A stretch of DNA of 24,554 nucleotides, taken from a virus. Positions within the stretch are counted from its first letter, which is position 1, and each line of letters starts with the position of its first letter. The notes below the pieces were generated by a model. That model saw nothing but the letters and a program-made list of their open reading frames with translations. It was not told the origin of the DNA and did not search any database. Shown here in pieces: positions 9,101 to 21,300 of this stretch. The position numbers and the translations under genes are program-made. The stretch spans positions 1 through 24,554 of IMG/VR virus record IMGVR_UViG_3300009155_000250. One strand, written 5' to 3'.

Positions 9101-9385
9101 GACAACTCTATTAAATCTAAAATATTAGAAGCAATTAATCAATTTTTTGCTTTAGAAAATTGGGATTTTGGGCAAACATTCTACTTTAGTGAACTATCTA
9201 CTTATGTGATGAATTTAATGTCGCCGGATGTTACCAACTTAGTATTAGTTCCAGTATCCTCAAATTTTGGAAATTTATACGAAATTAAATGTCAGACAAA
9301 CGAAATTTTTATCAGTGGAGCTACTTCAGATAATATTGAAATTATTTCAGCTGTGACACCATCAAAGTTACAATTTGGAACATAA
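6122..9385 (+). CDS. 6: Baseplate wedge protein gp6-like (baseplate J family)
   Basis: A 1087-residue wedge protein. In T4, gp6 forms the inner iris-like ring that opens during baseplate rearrangement. The N-terminal region carries ELIAYLGQNLSFRVDLNARE and ENFLETAQRRDSILRLAQL (about residues 62-101), then SYVPKRNTPASG, the most recognisable gp6 signature. A second conserved part at about 419-462 (APQSFYTQNRMITAEDYNIV) is the baseplate-J-type core. The C terminus (about 988-1047) has ILEAINQFFALENWDFGQTF followed by LSTYVMNLMSPDVTNLVLVP, the usual C-terminal fold of this family. T4 gp6 has 660 residues; the extra length lies mainly between about 110 and 400 and between 500 and 950, probably inserted beta-rich domains. 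A late promoter box lies 20 bases upstream. No clear Shine-Dalgarno sequence precedes the ATG. The next gene starts two bases after its stop. Confidence 0.9.
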   Translation: MSIPSTNSKLLVTEDWKKIYQSYQNAEFQSYDFDTLRRILISYLQENYPEDFNDFIESSEYIALVELIAYLGQNLSFRVDLNARENFLETAQRRDSILRLAQLVSYVPKRNTPASGLLKISALSTTENIFDQAGNNLSGSTIVWNDPTNANWYAQFLSILNGAMPGETVFGKPNDSGIIVGVQTDQYIINSSNTDVPVYSFGQNINGSAMNFEIVPATFSGKNFVYEDTPTPGNSFKIIYQNDNQGSGSAGTGFFAFFKQGTLGFSNFNVTNPVPNEIIGINVENINNTDVWLWQLDMNGGYSSLWNQVQSTNGNNIIYNSLEKSFKNIYSVTTRDKDQIDLNFSDGVFGNLPTGNFQIFYRQSNGASYSISPDQMSGITVTIPYVDKSGVNQTLSVILNLEYTVNNSLSTETNDTIRRNAPQSFYTQNRMITAEDYNIVPLTYTTDILKIKSVNRVSSGISKYFELSDVSGKYSKINIFCDDGIIAKNVTSEDLKFSFYDQNDLWTSIKNYLIPILTKSELMSFYLDVYRKVAPINVDDTKQITWVSVNTVTGQSRGYFRGPIYNNETNNYFLRPLSTHQSPAGFDNPLYYVSAGSMIKFQAPNDNLGRTQYFLPDGTFTITEGFDTSNYFWTNVQQVIGTGDNNGVGALDDGTGPVILSNIIPNGCIVVEVVPPFVNSLDQDFQFNIVNLCLSYQNFGLRFDTVYRTWQIIFNGNLNKTNDLSESGLDNMFINEGDNTFSNRDSSWLILFDLIAPKTYKITTKLVQYIFKSENQTGFYVDNSNINYDYTNNTVVKDKITILSINPKANSLKPLGIDYIWQITGSKIEEDGYIDPSIIFLGLYNGISPGQLNTVTINPDSFSNIVGLPTNTALINGISYTGRRGIKFHYEHNPSENARVDPAKSNIIDIYMLTSSYNNQFRNWILTGVGAKPIPPTTQSLENNYSASLELVKSISDQIVFQPASYKILFGNYAESKLQATFKAVKNSTSIMSDNSIKSKILEAINQFFALENWDFGQTFYFSELSTYVMNLMSPDVTNLVLVPVSSNFGNLYEIKCQTNEIFISGATSDNIEIISAVTPSKLQFGT

Positions 9386-9387
9386 TA

Positions 9388-12300
9388 ATGACAACGTCAA
9401 CATTTAAATCAGTTAATTTACTGCCAACATATTTTCAAACTGATAAAAATTCTAAATTTTTATCTAGTACCATTGATCAATTAATACAACCTGCTAAAAT
9501 AGAAAGATTGAATGCTTTTGTGGGGTCAACAGCCACGCCTAATTATAGCTCGTCTGATTCGTATGTTGTTGAGCCAGAAATTTCAAGGCAATTATATCAA
9601 TTAGATCCTGCTTTAGTAATCAATAATATACAAGATTCAATACAGTCTATTATTACTTTAAAAGATCTTTCTAATGAAATAGGAATCAAAGGAGGCTATA
9701 ACAATAACTTTGATAGATTATTTAGGAGTGAAATGTATCCTTATGATCCTCCAATTGATTTAGATAAGTTTAACAATTATCAAAATTATTTTTGGCTTCC
9801 TTCAGGTCCTTTTATAATAGATATTGATGAAGATGATTTGGATGTTGCTAAATTTATTGTAGGCAATACAACTACCACAGTTATGGTGCACGGCAACTCG
9901 GTTCAGTTGTTAAATGGTATGTTAGTGACTTTTACTGGATTAAATGTTGCTTATGAATATCAATATAAAGAGTTTTTTGTTGAAGGTGTAGGAACATCAA
10001 TAGTATTAGTGCCTTTGAATGAATTAATCACCCCTGAAAAAATAGCACAATCTAATGACGAGTTATATGATTCTACAAAATATGATTTTTTAGGTTTTGA
10101 TAGTTCAGAAAATTTTCCATTAAATCCAGAATATGTCACAATTAATCGTGCCAGTAAAGATAGGAATCCTTGGTCAAGATATAATCGGTGGGTTAGTTTA
10201 GATGTAATAAAAACTAGCTCTTTACTAAACAGCAAAGAAATCATTACTCCTATTTCTAATAGAGCTGTTAGGCCTATTATTGAATTTAAAGCAGACATAC
10301 AGCTATATAATTTTGGATCTAATGCAATACAACATGTTGACTTAATAGATACTACAAGAACAGATGCCTATAATGAAATTGAAGGATTAATACTACCAAC
10401 ACCTACCTCAACTAAAAGCAACATACTTATTGATGGAGTGAATATAGAATATGGCCATCGCATAATTTTTGCTGCTGATAAAAATGAATTAATCAGAAAC
10501 ACGGTGTTTGTTGTTTTACTTGTTAATTTAGGTGGAAATCCAAACCCGTCTGTTGCATTGATTCCTTTGTCTGAATACTCGCAAACTACTTTAACTGAAG
10601 GGACATCAATATTAGTTAAAAGGGGAGTGGTTAATGGCGGAACAAGTTGGTGGTTTGACGGTTTATACTGGAATTACGCTCAACAGCACACTAAACTTAA
10701 CGAGGGACCGTTAATTGATTTATTTGATAGCTCTGGGGTTAGTTACTCAAATAAAAATGTTTATTTGAATAATTTCAAAGGGAATAAAATTATTGGGTTT
10801 GGTATTAATGAAAACAACCCTATAGATCCTGTGTTGGGGTTACGTTTAAATTATTTGAATAATGATGTTAATTCAAGTATTCTTTTTGAAAATTATTATG
10901 CTAATGAAGTTATAAATTTGATTGATATTGGCGAAAATGTTTCTAAAATTAAAACTAGTCAAACTTTTTTTAAAATTGATGGAAAATTAGCAAACGTATG
11001 GGGTAACTTGATAAATCCCCCAGTTGGTTTAAACACCAGCACTGGGTATTATGATTTGCCAATGGGAGTTACAAATAATCCATTAAATGAAGATCTGGAC
11101 AATCTAGTTCATGGTGATTTGGATAATCAAAAAACTAATAATATTCAAGTAGTTTCAAATGTAAATCCAATTAGTTTTGCCATGATGTTTATGGGTAAAT
11201 CTGAACACAATATTGTTGATGCTATAACAAAATGTTCCGCTGATTACGAATATTTTAAGCTAAGTTTAATTAATAATACCTCGCTAGTGACACATCCAAA
11301 TGATCCTATTAAGTCTCTTGATGAAATTTTAAATAAAATTAATGCTGGTAAAACAATAAAAAGTTCTTTTTATCTATCAGATATGTTAGGTTATGGAACA
11401 GAAAAAATTGAAACTCAGTATGTAGTGTCTGATCCTAGATTTACATCCTACCCGTTACCACAAGATTTTTCTATAACATCACCCTCAAGTAAAAGTTTAT
11501 TAGTATATATTAATGGAAGTCAATCAGTTTTAGGAATTGATTATGAAATACAATCAACTGATTCTTATATTGAAATTTTAAAAAATTTATTTATTGGTGA
11601 TGAAGTATTAATTGTTTTGTATCCAGATACTAAACGCAACTATATACCGCCAACCCCTACTAAATTAGGGTTATATCCTAAATTTGTTCCAAAAATTTAT
11701 TTAGATACTAGCTATACAACACCGGTAAACGTAATTCAAGGACATGATGGTAGTATAACTGTTGCATTTAATGATTATAGAGATGATATTATATTAGAAT
11801 ATGAGCTACGAGTTTATAATAATATAAAAGTTGATTATCAACCAGAATTATTTGACATTCATGAAGTTGATCCTGGTGTTTGGAGAGATACTGCAAAAAT
11901 TAGCGATTATAATTATGAAGAAATCAATTCTATTTTAGAAAAAGATTTTATTAAATGGGCAATTAATTATGGTATTGATTATACCACAAATAATTCTTAT
12001 AGTGCTAGTAATAAATTTACCTGGAAATTTAAATCAAAAATAAATTCAATTGAAGGATCGTGGAGAGCGATATTTAAATATTATTACGACACTGATAAAC
12101 CAAGTACCAGTCCTTGGGAAATGTTAGGTTTCCATGAAAAACCTAATTGGTGGGATTCCCAATACGGTCTAGCACCTTATACATCTGGCAATACATTGAT
12201 GTGGAATGATCTTGCAAACGGTCGAGTAGCAATCACTGATAATGGTCCTGTTATCAATGAGTTTTACGCAAGGCCTTCGTTATCAAATAATTTACCAGTT

Positions 12301-15300
12301 AATGGAATCGGGGATTTATTAGACCCAATTACTATTGGCATAGCTGAGTCATTGGAAAATTTTAGTTGGTCAGTGGGCGAACAAGGTCCTGCAGAAACTG
12401 CCTGGAGACGAAGTAGTAGTTGGCCATTTGCAGTTCAAAAATTATTGTTGCTAACCCGCCCAGCAAAATATGCTTCTTTAATGTATGATCCTTGTCAAAT
12501 TAAAAAAAATATTGTTGGACAATGGGTATCTGTTAAAGATCAATCATTTTTAAAATTAAAAAATTTATATATTCATGGAGAGAATGAAATACCTACAAAT
12601 AGCGGGTATAGTGTTTATCTAAGTGAGAATGGTCAAAGACTTGACAAAAATTATATTTCAAAACTTAGAAATGATTTGACATATGCCAATTTTAATTTAT
12701 TTTATCCTGTTGCTGGTTTTATAAACAAAGATACTATACAAATTTTTATTGATGCGTATGAGCCAACTACTAGTTTGCCTGGGGCATTATTACCTGATGC
12801 TGATTATAATTTAATACTTAAGACTAGCAACCCGATTATGAGTATAGGTATTTCGGGTATAATTATACAAAGGGTTGATAATAATTTTGTTGTTAGGGGA
12901 TATGATAGAGAAAATCCTTATTTCACATATTATTTGCCAATCAGAAACTCGTCAACTCCTTCAATTACTGTAGGCGGCATCAATAAAGAGTTTGTTAATT
13001 GGGAGTCGGGACTAACAGGTGCAGTTGGAAATTTAAATTTAACTACCGCACAGTCTGCTCCAACTGGAAATTTTTACCAAAAAGATCAAATAGTTCAAAA
13101 TGGAGGAGCTTATTATCAAACACTAGTTTCTCATCAATCAGGATTAGTTTTTGATAAATCTCTATTTTCAAAATTACCTTCATTGCCAGTTATTGGCGGC
13201 GCCACAGTTCAATTGGCAAATAATTTTGAATCAACACCTCTAAAAATTCCATATGGACATACATTTACAAATATTCAAGATTTGTATGATTTAATTGTAG
13301 GATATGGCAAATGGTTATCTGATCAGGGATTTGTGTTTAATCAATTTAATTCTGATTTAATGGAAACGGTTGATTGGAATTTAAGTGCAAAAGAATTTTT
13401 ATATTGGAGTACACAAAATTGGATTAATGATAGCGTATTATCGTTAAGTCCTTTTGCAGATCAAATTACATATAGTTTTGACAAATTAGTAGTTGATAAT
13501 ATTTTTAATAAATTTTACGAGTATAGTGTTATCAAATCAGATGGCACTCCCTTTGAAAAATCCAATCTATTTATCACACGGTTGGATGGTGTCTTTACTG
13601 TTAAAGCGATTAATACTGAAGATGGAATATATTTTTTACGATTAAATGCTGTACAGAAAGAACAAGGCATAGTTTTTAATAACAAAACAATTTTTGGAGA
13701 TGTGGTTTATAATCCTAAAACCAGTCAGCGTCAAAATCGTGTTAAATTAGTTGGGTTTCGAACTTCTGATTGGAACGGGAACTTTTCTGCTCCAGGATTT
13801 GTCTATGATATTGTTAATGTAGTTGACTGGGTCCCAAATACAAACTATCTAGCCAGTACGGTTGTACGATATAATAATTTTTATTATAGTGCCATCAGAA
13901 ATGTCAGTAAATCAGCGACTTTTGATTTTAACAAATGGAAAAAACTTGGAAAAAAACCAATTTCCAAATTGTTACCAAATTTTGATTATAAAATTAATCA
14001 ATTCAAAGATTTTTATAGTTTAGATATTGATAATTTTGATATTGGTCAAGAAAAATCTGCTCAAAATTTAATTGGTTATTGGGCAAGAACTTATCTTAAT
14101 AATATAATACCTAATCCAATATCTCAATATAAGTTTTATCAAGGCTTTATTAAAGAAAAAGGTACAAAAAATGTTGTATCAAAATTGTCTAATGCTGATC
14201 CAGTAAATTCAGATATTGAAATTAAAATTTATGAAAATTGGGCATTACGTGTTGGGGAATACGGTGGATTCACATCATCTCAAGAATTCGAGTTTGCGTT
14301 AATAGAAGGAACCTTTTCAGAAAATCCGCAGATCATATCGTTTTTGCCACAACCAGCTACTTTAAATTATTCATCAATTTACTATGTTGATCCGTCAAAA
14401 TTTACTATACCTTCAACGGGAAAAATACCTGAAATAAAAACCACTACTTCAACGAATGTGTTTAAATTAATACATGCAGGGTATGTTCGAATTGATGATG
14501 TTGACGCTACTGCATATAATCAAGATAGTTTGTTAGATATTGCTAATTCTAATAATTTATTAGAAGGAAATACTATTTGGTTAGGATTTAAACCTGATGG
14601 AAGCTGGGATGTTTTAGAATATAGGTTGTTGACTCAAATTGTTGATGCAGTATCAGATACATCTTATGACCGAATAACTATCACTACATTAACCCCACAT
14701 AAATTAGAAATTGGGAAAATTGTATCTATTTCTGGTGTTTCTAATTCATTAAATGGAGTTTATCTTGTAGACTCAATAATATCTTTAACTCAATTTGAAA
14801 TACTTAATTCTACAATGTTTACAAATATGGAATCTTTAACATTACCAGGATTTTTGTTTACATTTGAGTCATTAAGATTTTTAGATTTTGATTCCATACC
14901 ATCTGATGAAATATTGCATACTTACAAAACTGGTTCCTATGTATGGGTTGATTCAGGCAATGATACTAGTAATAAAGGTTGGGCAGTATATAAAAAATCT
15001 TCAAATTATAAAAATAATATTTTTATTGGAAAACATTCCAATTCCCCACAGGGTTATGGATATAGCATTAGTTCAAGAAATGGAAGTGATATTTTAGCAG
15101 TTGGGGCTCCTCTATTTAATGACACTTCTAATAGTTCAGGCGCAGTGGTCGTTTATAAAAATAAAAAATCAGTATTGGAAGAAGTAGCATTTTACACAAT
15201 GCCAAATACAGCTGGAAATAGTAATAAATTAGGAACAACCGTAGTTTATGATGATTATCCTTTTTCAACTGGCATTGAAAAATTTGGATTGACTTTTGCA

Positions 15301-18300
15301 GGGGCTCCTGGAGCATATAACAATAGTGGTACTGTCTTAATTTTAAGTATTAATGACATATATCAAACAACAGTTACAGGACGATTAACTAATCCAAATG
15401 CATCATCTACTGGTACTTATGGTGCTAGTATTTTTGTTCAAAGAAATACAACTACAAAATTAGTATTGGTGGGAGCACCAATAATTAACAAAGTATATTC
15501 CTACATTGTAACTGCAACAAATTCAAGTTCCACAGTACAGATCAGTCAATACTCAACAGTAACATCATCTGCGTCATTAAGTTCAGATGCACAATGGGGA
15601 TATTCAATTGTTGGGTCAGATAATTCAAATTGTCTAGCTATCAGTGCTCCGTATAATGGTTATAAAAATACCGGCACAGTCACTGTAATATTTGGCAACG
15701 GTTCTAAACAGACTATATCTAGTCCTTTTGGGGAGAATGGTCATTTTGGTCTAGCTATGGCTATGAGTTTTGATGCATCATATTTGGCTATTTCTGCACC
15801 ATCCACGCCAAATTCAAATAATAGTTTTGGTGCTGTGGCAATTTACAGTAACACTTGGACAAATAATTTTTACACGCTAACTCAAATTTTAACTAATATT
15901 GTTCCCGATGGTAAAATGTACTTTGGTATGGCTATTAGTATTAATACCATGTCAAATGGGTTGGTGGTATCTGCATTGGGTACCAACACTACTGTTATTA
16001 CTACATTTGATACTATTACTACATTTGATTATGATACAACTATATTCACTGAATCTGAAGATTTTTCAGGGACTACATATCTTTATAATCGTAAAAATTC
16101 AAGATTTGTATATAGTCAAGAGGTCAATGAACTAGAGGAATCAATAACTACATCAACTAATTTTGGAAATTCAGTGATAATTGATGATGATTTGATTTTT
16201 GTAGGTGCTCCATCTACTATAAATCAAAGTACAGGTAGTTTATATATATTTTCTAAAATTAATACGCAGGTTGACGGGTGGGAAAGATTTCGGGTACAGG
16301 ACGAATTACTATTACCCGAATCATTAAAACAAATAAGATTAATTGATACAAATTCAGACAGCATTATTAGTTATTATGATTATGTTGACCCGCTTAAGGG
16401 AAAAATTTTAGGAGTTGCTGAAAAAGAAATAACTTATAAAACAGCCAGTGATCCTGCAATTTATAGTTTAGGGTTTGACGGGGTAAATGTTGATACTAAT
16501 TTAAATTGGATAGATCAACAAGTAGGGCAGTTATGGTGGGATCTAAGCAATGCAAAATTTATTTGGTACGAACAGGGCGAATTAGAATATCGAAAAAATA
16601 ACTGGGGTAAATTATTTCCAGGGGCAAGCATTGATGTTTACGAATGGGTAGGTTCCTCATTATTGCCAAGTGAATGGAGTGTACAAGCAGATACTCCAAC
16701 AGGATTAGCCAATGGAATTAGTGGGCAACCTAAATATGTTAATAATAGTGTGTTATCCGTTAAACAAGTATATGATAATGTTACTGGAAATTTTAGTAAT
16801 GTATATTTTTACTGGGTAAAAAATAAAGTTATTGTGCCTAATGTTAATAATAGAAAACTAAGTGCATTTGCTATATCCTCGTACATTGCTAATCCCACAC
16901 AGGCAGGAATACAATATTCGTCATTTATTTCATCTAGTTCTTTAATATTATCTAATTTTTCTACAAAACTTCGATCAGATGAAATTAGTTTAAATTTTAC
17001 AATTGATAATACTAATAATAAAACTGTAAAACATGTTGAATGGCAATTAATTATTGAAAATTCAAAAGATAGCCCTATACCAAAGTTACTTGAAAAGAAA
17101 TTTATTGATAGTCTTATTGGTAATGACGAATTGGGAAATCTTGTACCTGACCCAAGTTTATCTAAAAGATTAAAATATGGTTTGGGAATAAGACCCCAAC
17201 AAACATTATTTGAAGATAGATTGACTGCGTTACGCAACGTTATTGGGTTTGCTAATAATGTATTAATTAATTATCAAATCACTGGAAATTATAGTTTTGG
17301 AAATTTAAATACCCAAGAAGAACTACCTCAACCAACTACGTCATCGTGGGTGGTTATTGAAGATATTTCAGAGTTGTCAATAGTTGATACTTCAATAGTT
17401 AATAAAGCATCTGTTATTTCAGATAGTTATGTTAATGGCGGTTGGACAGTATATCAATATGAGAATTCAAAATGGAATAGGGTTAGAACACAGGCATATA
17501 ATACAACACTATACTGGGAATATGTTGATTGGATTAGTGCCAAATACAACAAATATACACCTATTTTATATGTTATTGATGACCCATACGAGTTATCAAA
17601 ATTAAATTTAATTCCTGGTCAATATGTAAAAATTAATAATAGGGGAGATGGTAATTATATTATTGTTACAATGGTTCCTATCGGATCTATTGGAAATTTT
17701 GGTGATAAATTTGACGTTGTATATTCAGAAAATGGCACAATTCAATTTAAAGATTCTTTATGGAATTTGTCATTTGGTTGGGATAATGATTATGCGTTTA
17801 ATCAACCTTTATTTGATCAAACTCCAAATATTGAAATATCTTATATTTTGTCTGCGTTAAAAAATGATTTGTTTATTAACGATTTGTCAGACATGTGGAA
17901 TTCGTTATTCTTCATAGGAGTCAAATACGCATTATCAGAACAAACATTTATAGATTGGGCTTTTAAAACATCGTTAGTTGATATAGTAAAATATGCTGGT
18001 ACTTTAACTCAAACATCTGTTTATAAATTACAAGATAGTGCGTATTATGAAAATTTTATTAACGAAGTTAAACCTTACCATACTCAGATACGAAGATTTA
18101 CTGCAAATTTTGAAAATTTTGATGATTCAATGACACGAGTGATTGATTTTGATGAGCCATTTGTGTATGATCAAACCACACAAAAATTTGTTCCGTCAAT
18201 CATACCTTCAAGTTATTTCACTTTCCCAGGAGCATTTAATACTACAACTGGACAAATTACTACAGCTAGTTATCGTTCTAATTTAAAATTAACTACGGTG

Positions 18301-21300
18301 CCATTAAGAGAAATAACTAACACAATATTGTTTGATAGGGTTGATTCAATTGATCAAATTGGAAATTTAACAGTTAATGATAATTTTATTGGAACTAAAG
18401 ATAAATCAATTTTTCAATTAAGCTGGTTAGCCCAGCCTAATAAATCTAAAATTTATGTAACACTGAATGGTTATGAATTATTTGAATCTGCATATACACT
18501 AATTTATAGTAATGAACAATTTGGCGGATATACTAAAAAATATAGTTATTTGAAAATATTTTTAGATAAAATTCAATTAATTGGGTTGAATGATATTGAA
18601 AATTATTCATTATCAGTGACTTATGAAAAAAATATAGAGTTACTAACTGCGGCGGAACGTGTAAAGAATTTTTATTCACCAACTGACGGAATGATCACTA
18701 ATGACATATCTTTATTGATGTCCGGGGTATCAGATCCTAGAAAAATTATTGGCGGGCAATATGAAGGTAAAGGATTTTCAAACATTAATTCTGGAATGAT
18801 CGCTGATAGCATAATTAATCCAAGTGATTCTTATTATCCTTCTTGGAATTATGGAGGTTTGATAAATGCATTGGGTATTAACCCTTCAGATTTAGTTATT
18901 GATGGATCATTTAACTTTTTATCTCCCGAAGCAAATCAGGCACCTGATGAACAAGTTCCAGGATTTTCAGCTGATTCATTAGGGATAGATGTTTTTACCA
19001 AATCTCCTTATCAAACTCCTACAATTTTTAATGGTAGTGTTAATATATCTCCGTCCAATTTAGACAACTTACTTACATTATCAGTAATGCCTCCAACTAC
19101 TGCAAGTATAATTGTGACTTTTAATAATAAACTATTTGAATATCAAAGTTTAGAAAAAACTTGGACAACATCAACACAATTTAGTATTGATTGGACTAAT
19201 AACAAATTATTAATTCCTAATCAAGATAAGGTTGGTATACTAGCATATACAATAATAGGTGTTGGTGATGCAACACTAACTGGTCTAGGAATTATAGGGT
19301 TTGAATCGTTATCGGTGAATGTAGCAAGCACGTCAACCAGCACTAGACTGACCAGCATGATTAATTATAGACAGTTAAAGAGTTCGTATGTCACTGTTGA
19401 TGGAGCCCCAATAACACGTTTGACTGCTACAAATTCTATCAACGATTTATTTTATTATATAAACACAGTGAGTAGTCGAGACACGCGGGCTGCTGTGGAT
19501 ATATATAATTTATCTTCTGGTACTCATTACATTCAATCTTGGTTTTTTGATTCTTATTCGCCAAAATTTAATCAAATACAAGAACAAATTATACGAATTG
19601 ATGATGAACCAATATTTGTTAATGACGAAAATGGGTTTGCTTCAAGCATAGCCATAACCAATTTTCCCAAAATTTTAAATAGTCCAAATTCCCAAGTAGT
19701 TGTGGAGTTGATACCTGACGCTGGATTACCTGTTAGACTTCGTCCGCCATATGCAGTGTACTATACTGTAACAACCACTGATGTAACATTAGCTAGTTAT
19801 CCAATAGTGGCATCTACCTCATCTTTTGTATTTGATGATCTCCAATCAAAAAATATGAAAGTATACTTAGATGGACATAAATTGAATTTTGGAGTTTCTC
19901 AAGATTTTTATGTATCTAATAATGCTGTAATTTTAACTACACGTCCGGCACTGGTGGGATATCCTCCAATAATTGGTAGTCAACTTATCATAGAAACTTT
20001 CTATTATAACGATATTTCTAATTCTCAGTCAATTAATGATGGATCTGTAATTTATGATTATGATTTTGTGTTGGATACCAATAATGAAGCAATATTATTA
20101 ACTCCAAATTATAGTACATCTACAAATTCTTCAATAAAAATAACCACGTTTACAATACAAGATTCATTGGGAATTGTAACTCAAAGATTTGTAGGAAATC
20201 CTGATAATAGGACCTATAAATTAAGTTATCCAGTATTAAATTCAAATTATTTGTGGGTTGAAATAAATTCAACAGCTACGGGGTTATTATCATTGATTAA
20301 TAATGTTGATTATCAGTTGTTGGAAGATCATTTAACAGTATTGATTAGTAGTGAGTTTTTCCTAACAAATAACGATTCAGTTTTTATAATGAGTTTTGCT
20401 GATCCAGGTAAATCAGGAAAAAATATGGGTTATAGGATTACCAAAGATTTCTTAGGTAAAACTAATTTTACTAGAATATCTAGTGTTGATTCTACATACT
20501 TAACTCAACCGTTATCAGCTTTTGATACTGAAATTTATGTAGCTGACGGAAGTATGTTAAGTGCTCCAAATTCAGAAAAAAATATTCCAGGAGTTATACT
20601 GGTTGCAGGCGAACGTATTGAATTTTTTAAAAATGTTGATAATGTTTTAAGTCAACTACGAAGAGGAACTGGTGGAACAAGTCCATTAACGAATTTGGAT
20701 GCGGGTACTGTAGTTATTGATCAAGGTACTGAACAAATAATAGAAATATCTCCAGGAACACCCTACACAGATAAAATTTTAATTCAAAATACATATACTA
20801 GTGCCAATTTGGAAAATACGTATATAATTAATACAACCACAATAACTACTTGGGTAAATCCAATTACATCAAGTACAGTGCGATGTGATGGCATTACTTT
20901 GATGACTACTAAGTCTTCATTGCCAGTTGATCCATATACTGGTATACAAACATATTTAGGAAGAACTTATTCTGTGTCAACGGCTAGTATACATGCCAAA
21001 GATCAGCTTGAAATATATTATGGTGGGCAGTTATTACGTAAAAATCAAAGTTTTCACCACGATACTACAATAATGTATGATGGTATATTGTTAGATCAAA
21101 TTAAAGGTACAGTTCCTTCAGCTTCATTTTTATCATCGGCAACAATATATTTAGGCGATTCTTATATCTGTGAAGATACTGATGAAGTATGGGTATGTAC
21201 TGAAAATCAATATAATTTACAATCAGTGCCATCATTTGTTTATTCAGGATTAAAGAGATACAAGCCTGATTTTACAATAAATACCGGAACACAGCAGATT

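Noticed and set aside
9960-10298. 112-codon minus-strand open frame
   Set aside because: Antisense to the conserved N-terminal part of the giant protein; no recognisable domain.
15899-16135. 78-codon plus-strand open frame in another frame within the propeller region
   Set aside because: Very Leu-rich sequence from a shifted reading of the FG-GAP repeats; the main frame carries all the motifs.
16809-17237. 142-codon open frame on the minus strand inside the giant gene
   Set aside because: It is antisense to a continuous coding frame with recognisable virion motifs, and its protein shows no known motif. It looks like a by-product of AT-rich codon use.
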